A DNA stretch of 64,000 bases from G965232465 sp965276005. Its GTDB lineage: Bacteria > Pseudomonadota > Alphaproteobacteria > JAQWUY01. Positions within the stretch are counted from its first letter, which is position 1, and each line of letters opens with the position of its first letter. The stretch is from the NCBI GenBank assembly GCA_965276005.1, contig OZ254962.1, forward strand, positions 992,001 to 1,056,000, in the 5' to 3' direction. This document shows, piece by piece, positions 36,085 to 44,109 of the stretch. The notes beneath the pieces are model-generated. The model was not told the origin of the DNA. It saw nothing but the letters and a program-made list of their open reading frames with translations, and did not search any database. A program made the position numbers and the translations under genes.

Positions 36085-36486
36085 ATGAAATTATTCGCAG
36101 GAAACATAGGTCGGTTAAATTATTTTGCACAAAGCATAGCATTACTGATCGTGAGCATCATTGTATATGTGGTGTTTATTGGCAGCATGTTTGTCGGCAT
36201 GGCAGAAAATCAGCCTATAGATATGGGCATACTTGGCGGCGATTTAGGCACAGGATTTTTGCTAATCGTTATTATTTGGTTGCTAGCCACCATTTACGGG
36301 ATTGCCATATCTGCCAAGAGATTACGGGATATAGGACATAATCCATGGTGGGTGTTGGTAGGCGTTATCCCGTATTTAAACTTTGCCGGCTGGTTATATC
36401 TGTGTTTACGACCGGGACAACAACGGATACAAGCACAGAAAGTAAAGGAAGCACAGAAAGTACAGCAAGCACGGACGGTACAGTAA
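36085..36486 (+). CDS. DUF805 family membrane protein
   Basis: 133 residues with three or four membrane spans. The DUF805 signature is clear: GRLNYFAQSIALL at the start, then AKRLRDIGHNPWWVLVGVIP and WLYLCLRPG. The tail is Lys/Gln-rich. DUF805 proteins have no settled function and are not standard transfer genes, so this is probably cargo between the S26 peptidase and traW. AGAAAGGA precedes the ATG. Confidence 0.85.
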   Translation: MKLFAGNIGRLNYFAQSIALLIVSIIVYVVFIGSMFVGMAENQPIDMGILGGDLGTGFLLIVIIWLLATIYGIAISAKRLRDIGHNPWWVLVGVIPYLNFAGWLYLCLRPGQQRIQAQKVKEAQKVQQARTVQ

Positions 36487-36807
36487 AGTTTTCGATCCAT
36501 ACACACCTATGGATTGGAAAAGTGCAGTGGGTATTACTCTATCTCTCTCTACGAGTACGGCTTATCGGCTAACCCACTGCACCCCCTGTACTGCAAAGGC
36601 ACAACTTACATTAAGGATACAGATATGAAGCGTATATATTATTTTACATTTTCTTGGATTTACACAGGTTTTAAGAATTTTTTGATCCGTTGTACATCTC
36701 CAATAAAAACTGTAGGTGGATCAAAAATAGTACAGTGCGGTGCAGCCGACACCGCACTGTACGCCTACCCATGTGAAATTTACAAGGAGTAAAACAAGAG
36801 GGATTTT
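36487..36807 (+). other. non-standard intergenic stretch with four successive inverted repeats
   Basis: Four stems lie in about 270 bp: ATCCATA/TATGGAT (36495-36501 with 36508-36514); GTGCAGTGGGT/ACCCACTGCAC (36522-36532 with 36572-36582), its loop holding TACTC/GAGTA; TTTTTGATCC/GGATCAAAAA (36679-36688 with 36718-36727); and a strong 12-bp stem GTACAGTGCGGT/ACCGCACTGTAC (36730-36741 with 36751-36762). None is followed by a T-run, so they are not simple terminators. A short ORF with a Shine-Dalgarno (36625-36792) overlaps the last two. It could be structured leader RNA, an attenuator, an oriT-like site or a degenerate MITE. Confidence 0.75.
36625..36792 (+). CDS. possible small protein, 55 residues
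   Basis: ATG 36625 has TTAAGGA seven bases upstream. The product starts MKRIYYFTFSWIYTGFKNFL, a basic-hydrophobic N-terminus, and ends CGAADTALYAYPCEIYKE. It lies across two strong inverted repeats, so its codons are constrained by those stems and it may not be a real gene. No family was recognised. traW starts 15 bp later. Confidence 0.3.
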   Translation: MKRIYYFTFSWIYTGFKNFLIRCTSPIKTVGGSKIVQCGAADTALYAYPCEIYKE

Positions 36808-37422
36808 ATGCACATAATACGATGGGTTTTTTGCATCATAGGACTATCTCCTATACTTTTACATGCTCGGGATTTCGGTGTTATGGGGCATGCGTTTGCT
36901 ATCACCGAACCGAGCATGCTTGTTTATATTCACAGCAAATTGCAACAGATGCAGGGCGATGGCACATGGGATAAACACAAGCAATTTATGAAACGCCGTA
37001 CTGCCGAATACGCCTATTATCCCCCCCCTGTTAAGGGTATTCATAACGCAACTACTCATCGATCATGGCTGTATGACCCGTCTATAACCATAACAAAGGA
37101 TATTTGGAATGGCGACGGGGTACTGATAGCCAAACAAGGCACAGTGGTAAACCCGTTTGATTATATGAGCATGCGGCAATCGTTGGTATTTATTGACGGC
37201 AATAATGACAAACAAGTTTCGTGGGCATTGGACTTAAAGGGACGGACAAAAATAATATTGGTCAATGGTTCGGCAATTTTGTTAGGTCAAAAATTGCAGC
37301 AACCGATTTACTTTGACCAACAAGGCACATTGACCAAGCGGTTTGGCATACTAGCAGTGCCGGCGGTCGTATATCAGGAAAATAAAAAACTGCGTATCCA
37401 AGAGGTGGTGTTACATGAATAA
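36808..37422 (+). CDS. traW: type-F conjugation protein TraW
   Basis: 204 residues with a signal peptide (1-20, ending LLHA). The signatures are ARDFGVMGHAFAITEP, LVFIDGNNDKQVSWAL, and YFDQQGTLTKRFGILAVPA near the C-terminus. TraW is a periplasmic pilus-assembly protein acting with TraU and TrbC. It overlaps traU by 8 bp. GAGGG precedes the start. Confidence 0.93.
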   Translation: MHIIRWVFCIIGLSPILLHARDFGVMGHAFAITEPSMLVYIHSKLQQMQGDGTWDKHKQFMKRRTAEYAYYPPPVKGIHNATTHRSWLYDPSITITKDIWNGDGVLIAKQGTVVNPFDYMSMRQSLVFIDGNNDKQVSWALDLKGRTKIILVNGSAILLGQKLQQPIYFDQQGTLTKRFGILAVPAVVYQENKKLRIQEVVLHE

Positions 37423-38413
37423 ATATCTTTTGCACATAGTCATCGTGTACTCTGCACTAGTGCTGTTAGCATTGCCGCAGCGAAGTATAGCTACTGGTGT
37501 CACCTGTGGTGGCACTTTTGTCAATCCGATTACCGATGTTTGCTGGGATTGTATGTTTCCGTTAAGAGTAGCCACTTTACAGGTCATAGCAGGTGAGCAA
37601 CCGGATATTCCCTCAACCAACACGGCGTTATGTCTATGCAAAGATCCCTTGCCAAGACCCGGTATCCCGATGGAACTGTGGGAACCTGCCCGCTTGATTG
37701 ATGTTACCAAAAAACCCTACTGTTTTCCGAATTTGGGCGGTATGACGATAAATGCCGGCGTGCTAGCCCCCGAAGGTAAGGGCAAAGTACACGGCAAAAA
37801 TACCCGCTCATTTTGGCAACTGCATTACTATGTATACCCGTTGTTGCACTGGCTAGAACTTATCCTTGATTTTGCCTGTTTAGAAAAATCTAGTTTTGAT
37901 GTGGCGTATATAACCGAACTGGATCCCATGTGGAACGATGACCAACTGACATTTGTGTTAAATCCAGAAGCCGTATTGTTTGCCAACCCTGCGGCAGAAG
38001 TGGCGGGTACTATCGACTGTACAACCGCCACCGCTAATTTGCCCCGAGATGACATATTTTGGCAGGCAGGCTGTCAAAGCAGTATGTATCCGCTCAATGG
38101 CAGCGTACCCGCAGAAAATAGCAGTTTACAGTCTGCCCTACTGACTGCCGAAAAATTTACTTACAAAATGCACCGTCAAGGGGTGGCATGGGGCTATGTG
38201 ACCGGTTTATGTGGCAAGTATCCGATGCCGGTCATGCAAAAGTCCCAATATCGCTATCAATTGATAAATCCTGTGCCGATGACCAATGGCAAGTTTGGCT
38301 GTTCGCCTACGGGGCGTAGTTCGTTCTTGTACGAACACTTAAAAGAAATTCCCATTATCGGCGAAGATTTTGGTTTCTTGCTGTGGAGAAAGCGAGGATG
38401 CTGTGCGTTGTAA
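37415..38413 (+). CDS. traU: type-F conjugation protein TraU
   Basis: 332 residues with a signal peptide (1-27). It is Cys-rich, as the family is: VTCGGTFVNPI, DVCWDCMFPLRV, CLCKDPLP, YITELDPMWNDD and TGLCGKYPMP are typical. TraU is a periplasmic mating-pair and pilus-assembly protein whose disulfides need the operon's thioredoxin-like proteins. Its 3' end overlaps trbC. Confidence 0.94.
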   Translation: MNKYLLHIVIVYSALVLLALPQRSIATGVTCGGTFVNPITDVCWDCMFPLRVATLQVIAGEQPDIPSTNTALCLCKDPLPRPGIPMELWEPARLIDVTKKPYCFPNLGGMTINAGVLAPEGKGKVHGKNTRSFWQLHYYVYPLLHWLELILDFACLEKSSFDVAYITELDPMWNDDQLTFVLNPEAVLFANPAAEVAGTIDCTTATANLPRDDIFWQAGCQSSMYPLNGSVPAENSSLQSALLTAEKFTYKMHRQGVAWGYVTGLCGKYPMPVMQKSQYRYQLINPVPMTNGKFGCSPTGRSSFLYEHLKEIPIIGEDFGFLLWRKRGCCAL

Positions 38414-39179
38414 TCTGTACCGTATCATGCTGTGTATCTTTTGTATGTGGTTTACCGCCGCATTCGCAAAGGATATGTCTATCGATAAACAAGTGCTAGA
38501 TTTGGTAAAGGGTATCACAGAAAAGTACGCCAAAGACGCCCCCAACTCTGTCGAGAGTCTAGACATACAGCAAAACAAGTTATCGGATAAAGATATGCAG
38601 CAGCTTGAACAGTGGGTTGCCAAAACCAAACAGAATTTACCTATAATGTCCAATCCTGCATTGCAAAATCAACGGCTAACCAACAAAAAGGGCGGGGTTG
38701 ATTTAGAAGCTTTATTGGCTAGGGGCAGTCCAGTGCTTGCTCAAAACTATCAATCATTAGACGCCTACGGTCTGTTTATCGTATTTGTGTCTCTCAGCAT
38801 GCCCAAAGCCAGCCTTGTGGATATTGTACAGGCTGTACATAAGGCGGGTGGCAAGGTGATAATTCGGGGTATGATCGACAACAACATGCAAAAAACCATT
38901 CGCCGCACTCGGGACATTATCGCAACGGCTAAAGTGGGAGAAATCAATATCGATCCCCGCCCGTTCGATATGTTTGGGGTACAATCGGTGCCTACCTTTA
39001 TTATGACCACACAGTCTATAAATAATTGTCTCGATGTGAAGTGTACGACAAAACCCGTATACGATAAATTGGTGGGCAATGTGTCTGTTGCAACAGTACT
39101 TGAAAATTTTGTCAGTAATGGCGATACCAAAAAATTTGCTGCCGCCTACTTGCAAAAACTAAGGGGGCACCGGCGATGA
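38403..39179 (+). CDS. trbC: type-F conjugation pilin assembly protein TrbC
   Basis: 258 residues from a GTG at 38403, which has GAGGA five bases upstream and gives a clean signal peptide (RIMLCIFCMWFTAAFA). A TTG further upstream (38370) is less likely. The thioredoxin-like TrbC core spans ~120-235, with IVFVSLSMPKASL, GGKVIIRGMID, ININPRPFDMF-like sequence and VPTFIMT, but no CxxC. It acts with TraW in the periplasm. It overlaps both traU and traN. Confidence 0.9.
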   Translation: MRCNLYRIMLCIFCMWFTAAFAKDMSIDKQVLDLVKGITEKYAKDAPNSVESLDIQQNKLSDKDMQQLEQWVAKTKQNLPIMSNPALQNQRLTNKKGGVDLEALLARGSPVLAQNYQSLDAYGLFIVFVSLSMPKASLVDIVQAVHKAGGKVIIRGMIDNNMQKTIRRTRDIIATAKVGEINIDPRPFDMFGVQSVPTFIMTTQSINNCLDVKCTTKPVYDKLVGNVSVATVLENFVSNGDTKKFAAAYLQKLRGHRR

Positions 39180-40462
39180 TAAAAACACTGTATCTGATAG
39201 TTTTAATGGCGGTTTACGGTTCTCATGTGATGGCGGGGGGCTATGCAGATGGGGAAGCTTTTGGCAATCAGTTAAAGGGCAAGGGGGAGAGTGTATTGTC
39301 CGAATCTGGTGTCGACACAAAGTATATAGGTGTAACAGCAGATAGCAGCGGACAAAAATATCAATCCGGCGATATGAAAACAGATGCGGATACGCTGTCG
39401 CAGGATAAAAACACCAAGCAGGGCGAAAGTGCTGATGTGGTCGGCAAAGCCAGCAATGCCCAAATACAGGAAACAGACAATTGGGTCAAACAAGCACGGC
39501 AAAATAGCCAAGCACAAGATACACAGGTATCTGATCTGGTCGACAAAGCCACCCGTCAATGTCAAACCGTGCAAGGGCAAGTGTTAATCAAAGAAAAAAT
39601 CTTTATCACCTGTGATGTGGTCAAACAGACAAACGCACAACTTGCCTGCTACGACACCCGCAAGGTTACTGTCGGTCGTAAAGTTACATACAGCTGTGAA
39701 CAAGAAACACCCGACGAAGTAAAACTGTGTTCAGCAACGCTGGTACTCAGCTGTGCAACTGCTGTAGGCTGTAGTTACAAGACGGTATCACAAAGCTCCG
39801 CAAGTGGCGATATAAGTACCAGTTATGACAGCCGTACGAAAATTATGCAGGTGGGGACAAAAGCCGACAACTACTGGCATAGCAGCTGTGGCAATTTTAC
39901 CCGCACCATTACATTTCATATAGCGGATGTTTCAAGGGTACGGACATTTACATTAAAATCCGTGTCATATGACGATTACTTGTGGATAAAAATCAACGGG
40001 CATAATGCGTACTTGGGTCCGCACAATGGAGCTACCAGTCATCGGATTTTTTGGCAACGGTATCGGTATCAGGAATCGTACGACGAGTGCAGCTATGAAT
40101 GGGTCGGACAACATCCGGATGTCAGCTTAGAAGAAGTGTGTACCACTAAGCACCGGTGGCGATGGGGTACCCGTAAAGCTGTCGATGTGGGCGGTGTTGG
40201 CGTACGAAGCTGTGAACTTAACACCAACTGGGCGTTTACGCCAAATACAGACTTAAAAAGCGTGTTACAAAATGGCAACAATACCATATGGACGGATACC
40301 ATAGTGGCGGGATACGGGGAGTTTTATGCAGAATTTGAAATCGAAAACACCTGCTGTACAGCAGCAGCAACAAAATGGGTGGAGACTTGCCCACCAGATC
40401 ATTATATAGACGACGACGGTGGTACAGCAGCAGCAACAAAATGGGTGGAGACTTGCCAATGA
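39176..40462 (+). CDS. traN: TraN-family mating-pair protein, N-terminal part
   Basis: 428 residues with a signal peptide (1-20). GGYADGEAFGNQLKGKG and the Cys-rich middle (ITCDVVKQTNAQLACYD) match the start of type-F TraN, an outer-membrane mating-pair stabiliser. The conserved TraN C-terminal domain is absent; it is encoded by the next gene, which has its own signal peptide. The last ~35 codons contain a 36-bp direct repeat that duplicates AAATKWVETC, so the end of this protein looks recently altered. The stop overlaps the next start (ATGA). Confidence 0.85.
   Translation: MIKTLYLIVLMAVYGSHVMAGGYADGEAFGNQLKGKGESVLSESGVDTKYIGVTADSSGQKYQSGDMKTDADTLSQDKNTKQGESADVVGKASNAQIQETDNWVKQARQNSQAQDTQVSDLVDKATRQCQTVQGQVLIKEKIFITCDVVKQTNAQLACYDTRKVTVGRKVTYSCEQETPDEVKLCSATLVLSCATAVGCSYKTVSQSSASGDISTSYDSRTKIMQVGTKADNYWHSSCGNFTRTITFHIADVSRVRTFTLKSVSYDDYLWIKINGHNAYLGPHNGATSHRIFWQRYRYQESYDECSYEWVGQHPDVSLEEVCTTKHRWRWGTRKAVDVGGVGVRSCELNTNWAFTPNTDLKSVLQNGNNTIWTDTIVAGYGEFYAEFEIENTCCTAAATKWVETCPPDHYIDDDGGTAAATKWVETCQ
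40356..40457 (+). repeat. 36-bp direct repeat at the traN split, 66 bp apart
   Basis: Copies at 40356-40391 and 40422-40457 are identical (GTACAGCAGCAGCAACAAAA...). The 66-bp offset keeps the frame. Each copy contains GGTGGAG; the second copy's provides the Shine-Dalgarno for the ATG at 40459. Confidence 0.95.
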
Positions 40463-41796
40463 AGTCTGTAAACATACTGTTTGCCATATTGTTTGCTGTT
40501 TATGGGCATGTGGCTACTGCTGTGCCTGCGGGCAGAAACTGTACGCTGATTAAGGAAAAATGTCTTGAAATAGGCGGCACCAAAACCATCATGGGGCTGA
40601 AAGTGAGTAAACCCTGTTGGAAAAAAGAAAATGTCTACACATGCGACCGTGCAAACCCAGTCGATACATGCAGTGCCCTGTACAATAAAACAGGCTATCA
40701 AGAAACTGCCAGCACATGTATAGACGAAAAATATGCTACCTGTACGAAATATGAAAAACAGTACACCGGCACCATTCCCCCGGCTGTCCCTTTATCCACA
40801 CCGTTACCCAGTGGGGTAAAACGGATTTCTGACACGAAAGGCATCACAGCGGACACGATAACCACCGACTGTGGCGATTTATCTAGTAAATCAGTCTGTG
40901 TGCAGAAGACGGCAAAAACCTGTATCGATACTTCGGGGGATAAAATTATCAATGGATTAACCATAAACCGCACATGTTGGAAATGGCAAACAGATTATGA
41001 CTGTACAGTGGAATCTACAAACACCTGTACCCCTGTGCAAGGGCGGGCGGATTGTGCCTTATACAAAGTTAATGTGCTGTCAAAAGATAGCACCGGCACC
41101 CCCACATGGACAGAAAAAGTATTTAAATGTGATGGCAGCCGCAGATACGCCCCAAACAGACAACAATGTACCAATGGTCAGGTAGCGGTTAAGGGCGGGC
41201 ATACAAAAATTAAGCGAACAGCAAACAAAGATTTTGCCAACGCCGTAACCTATGGCAACATAATGCAGCGGGCGGCAAAAGATAAAGATATGCAGGGGCA
41301 TACGGTGTTTAGCGGTATCCGCAAAGGATGCGATACCACAGGCGACCTATCGAATTGCTGTACAGACGATGGGTTTTTGCAACAAGCAAGTATCATCACC
41401 TGTAAAGCCGAACAGCTGGAACTGGCAAAGCAACAGCGAAAGGGTACGGCATATTATGTGGGTGCTTATTGCTCCGAAGATTTGTTTGGGGTGATATGTA
41501 TAAAAAAGACAAAAACCTATTGTATATTTAACTCGAAACTTGCCCGCATTATCCAGCAACAAGGCAGGGGGCAAATTGCAGGCTTTACATGGGGGTCGCC
41601 GGATAGTCCCAATTGTCGGGGCTATACCATTACAGAGTTGCGAAATTTAGATTTTAGCCAGATGGATTTATCAGAATTCTTTGCTGATGCAGACGCCAAG
41701 CGGCAAAAGATTATGGATAAAAACAAGGAGGCGGACCTAAAGAAAAAAGTCAGCGACTATTACAAAAACAAGAAAAACAGCGGAGGCAGTAACTGA
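40459..41796 (+). CDS. traN: TraN-family mating-pair protein, C-terminal part with its own signal peptide
   Basis: 445 residues from MKSVNILFAILFAVYGHVATA, a good signal peptide with GGAG eight bases upstream. It is very Cys-rich. The end carries the conserved TraN domain: CCTDDGF, AYYVGAYCSED, KTKTYCIFNSKLARIIQQQ, NCRGYTITELRNLDFSQMDL. A frame extending back to 40375 exists only because of the direct repeat. With the preceding gene it looks like one TraN divided in two exported chains. It overlaps traF by one base. Confidence 0.87.
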   Translation: MKSVNILFAILFAVYGHVATAVPAGRNCTLIKEKCLEIGGTKTIMGLKVSKPCWKKENVYTCDRANPVDTCSALYNKTGYQETASTCIDEKYATCTKYEKQYTGTIPPAVPLSTPLPSGVKRISDTKGITADTITTDCGDLSSKSVCVQKTAKTCIDTSGDKIINGLTINRTCWKWQTDYDCTVESTNTCTPVQGRADCALYKVNVLSKDSTGTPTWTEKVFKCDGSRRYAPNRQQCTNGQVAVKGGHTKIKRTANKDFANAVTYGNIMQRAAKDKDMQGHTVFSGIRKGCDTTGDLSNCCTDDGFLQQASIITCKAEQLELAKQQRKGTAYYVGAYCSEDLFGVICIKKTKTYCIFNSKLARIIQQQGRGQIAGFTWGSPDSPNCRGYTITELRNLDFSQMDLSEFFADADAKRQKIMDKNKEADLKKKVSDYYKNKKNSGGSN

Positions 41797-42683
41797 TGTG
41801 TATGTCAAAAAACACACTGTTTACTTGTATACTATGGGGTATGATATGGATTGTATCGCCTGTTTATGCCACACAAGCGGACACACAGGAAAAATCAGAA
41901 CCTGTGCAGTACACGGCAGAGTCGTTGTCTTGGTGCGGACAAGACAAAATCACAGGTTGGGACTTTTATTGTGATACAGTTGAAAATCTCAAAAAAGCCC
42001 TCAAACAACAAGAGCAAAAACAGGATACAGAGACAAAACAGGATACCCCGAAGGAAAAGCCAAAGCCGACCCCATACCCGTACAGCGATGCGATTAACAA
42101 ACAACAACGGGCATTAGAAGAAGCAAAGGCAAAAGCAATACTCGAGCCGACCCTAGAAAATTTGGCAGTGTATATGTATTTACAGCAAAAGGTTATGAAT
42201 CAAGCCAGTACTTTTGCCAAAACTTGGCAACGAGTGCTAGTGGAAAATCCGGCACTCGATTATACACTAGACCGCCCGCAAGCCACTTTGGCAAAGCAAA
42301 CTTGGTACGACAGCCGCAAACAAGACCAGCAGGATATTTTAAAGCACATATCCGAACGCTTTGGCATTGTTTGGTTTTACATGAGTACATGCCCCTATTG
42401 CCATCAATACGCCCCGATTATCAAATCGTTTACACAAAAGTACGACATTTATACTATTGCTGTCAGTATGGACGGCGGTTCCATTGACCACTTCCCCGAT
42501 GCCCGCCTAGACACAGGACAAGCAGAACAATTTGGCGTAGCCGGAAAACCTGTACCGGCAACAGTGCTTTATGACGGACAAACCAAAACCATACACATAA
42601 TCGGCTATGGGATACTCACCCATCAGGATTTAATAAATCGCATATTTCACATCATGGCACCGGAGAAAGCAAATGACTGGTAA
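41796..42683 (+). CDS. traF: type-F conjugation protein TraF, thioredoxin-like
   Basis: 295 residues with a signal peptide (1-25). SLSWCGQDKITGWDFYC opens the mature part. A Lys/Gln/Glu-rich linker follows, then QKVMNQASTFAKTWQRVL. The C-terminal thioredoxin fold has STCPYC and KPVPATVLYD. TraF helps fold TraN, TraU and TraH in the periplasm. The intact CPYC suggests redox activity. GGAGG lies before the start, and it overlaps traH by 11 bp. Confidence 0.93.
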   Translation: MCMSKNTLFTCILWGMIWIVSPVYATQADTQEKSEPVQYTAESLSWCGQDKITGWDFYCDTVENLKKALKQQEQKQDTETKQDTPKEKPKPTPYPYSDAINKQQRALEEAKAKAILEPTLENLAVYMYLQQKVMNQASTFAKTWQRVLVENPALDYTLDRPQATLAKQTWYDSRKQDQQDILKHISERFGIVWFYMSTCPYCHQYAPIIKSFTQKYDIYTIAVSMDGGSIDHFPDARLDTGQAEQFGVAGKPVPATVLYDGQTKTIHIIGYGILTHQDLINRIFHIMAPEKANDW

Positions 42684-44088
42684 ACTAAAATATATACTTA
42701 AAGTGTCCATCTGTATACTATCTGTCAATATTGCCCATGCGGATGTAGCAACGGATTTAGGTAACTTTTGGCGGGGACACGGCGGCGTGTATAATGTCAA
42801 CAAACCGGGGTCGTTTATCAGCCAATCCGGCGGTTATCATACGCTAGGTGGAGTGAATAGTCGAGCACCGGTTCGCAGTGTTAATTTGGGCAATATTCAA
42901 TTGCCGTCCGCCCGGGCTGGCTGTTCGGGTATCGATGTATTTAGTGGCGGGTTTAGCCATATCAACAGCACCCAAATGACCGCTACTTTAAAAGCCATTG
43001 CTAGTAATGCGGTCGGATATGCGTTTAAATTGGCTCTAGAAACCTTGTCGCCTAAGCTGATGGATGTATTAGAATCTGTCCGTGAACAGGCGGATCAAAT
43101 TAACCGTCTCAATATCAACTCCTGTGAACAAGCCCAACAATTGGTCGGTAGCATATGGGCAAAGTCAGAAGAATCGACCAAAACTATTTGTGCCGACATT
43201 GGTAACAGCAAAGGCATATTTAGCGACTATGCCGCATCTAGGCATGGATGTCATGGCACAGCCCGTAAATCCACCCTCGACCAAGACCCCACCAGAACAT
43301 ATAGAAATAAAAATGTGGCATGGACTATTATCCGCAAAGTTGCCCCCTTCAATTCAGACCAGCAAATGGCAGAACTTGCCATGACACTGACAGGCACAGT
43401 TATCCCCATATCACAAGCCAACGCCGCAGAATATATCATTTACAAACCGCCTATGGGGGTCGAAACCATAGGCGATAAAGAGGGTTTATGGCTGACACTT
43501 ATGTCCGGGGGCAAAGCAAAAATATATAAATGCGATGAACCTATTAACTGTATGACCGTTACCACACAGGAAGTAACAATTCGAAATACAGATGCTATTT
43601 CCCATAAAGTGCAAGGTTTGATTAAAAATATGCAACACCAAGTCCGTACCGGCTGTTCGGATACAGACGCCTCCAATGAAACATGTTTTGCTGCCGATGA
43701 ACATAAAATACTCGAACAAACAGAGTTTCCATTGCTGACGCTGTTAAATGCTTACAGTGTATACGGCACAGCTATTGGCACAAGCCCCGAAGTGTATTCA
43801 GACATTATTGCCATCGGTATGATCAAGTCTTATTTTGATGACATTATGTCTGTGGTAAGCAGAGCCGCTGCTGTGTCAAATACCAATGAAAAAGAGATAT
43901 TTGAGCAATGGCAAAAGTCATTTGTCAGTGTCAGAAACACCATTCAAGAGAAATATACACAAAAGTTAGCAGCAAACAAAAGCGGGCTTGATATGACCAA
44001 CCGCATCAATTTTATCGACAAGATGGTGCAATCGGATGTGGCAGGACAAATGCGGCAGAACATTACTTTTGAACGCAACAATCGCTGA
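42673..44088 (+). CDS. traH: type-F conjugation protein TraH
   Basis: 471 residues with a signal peptide (1-23, ending IAHA). Family signatures: FISQSGGYHTLGGVNSRAPVR, GCSGIDVFSGGFSHIN, LNINSCEQAQQLVGSIW. TraH is needed for pilus assembly at the outer membrane. It is followed 21 bp later by traG. Confidence 0.94.
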   Translation: MTGKLKYILKVSICILSVNIAHADVATDLGNFWRGHGGVYNVNKPGSFISQSGGYHTLGGVNSRAPVRSVNLGNIQLPSARAGCSGIDVFSGGFSHINSTQMTATLKAIASNAVGYAFKLALETLSPKLMDVLESVREQADQINRLNINSCEQAQQLVGSIWAKSEESTKTICADIGNSKGIFSDYAASRHGCHGTARKSTLDQDPTRTYRNKNVAWTIIRKVAPFNSDQQMAELAMTLTGTVIPISQANAAEYIIYKPPMGVETIGDKEGLWLTLMSGGKAKIYKCDEPINCMTVTTQEVTIRNTDAISHKVQGLIKNMQHQVRTGCSDTDASNETCFAADEHKILEQTEFPLLTLLNAYSVYGTAIGTSPEVYSDIIAIGMIKSYFDDIMSVVSRAAAVSNTNEKEIFEQWQKSFVSVRNTIQEKYTQKLAANKSGLDMTNRINFIDKMVQSDVAGQMRQNITFERNNR

Positions 44089-44109
44089 TGCAAGGGAAAG
44101 GACAGAACG

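Noticed and set aside
40375..40458. Earlier start for the second traN part
   Set aside because: The extra residues come from the 36-bp direct repeat read in another frame, and the signal peptide begins at 40459.
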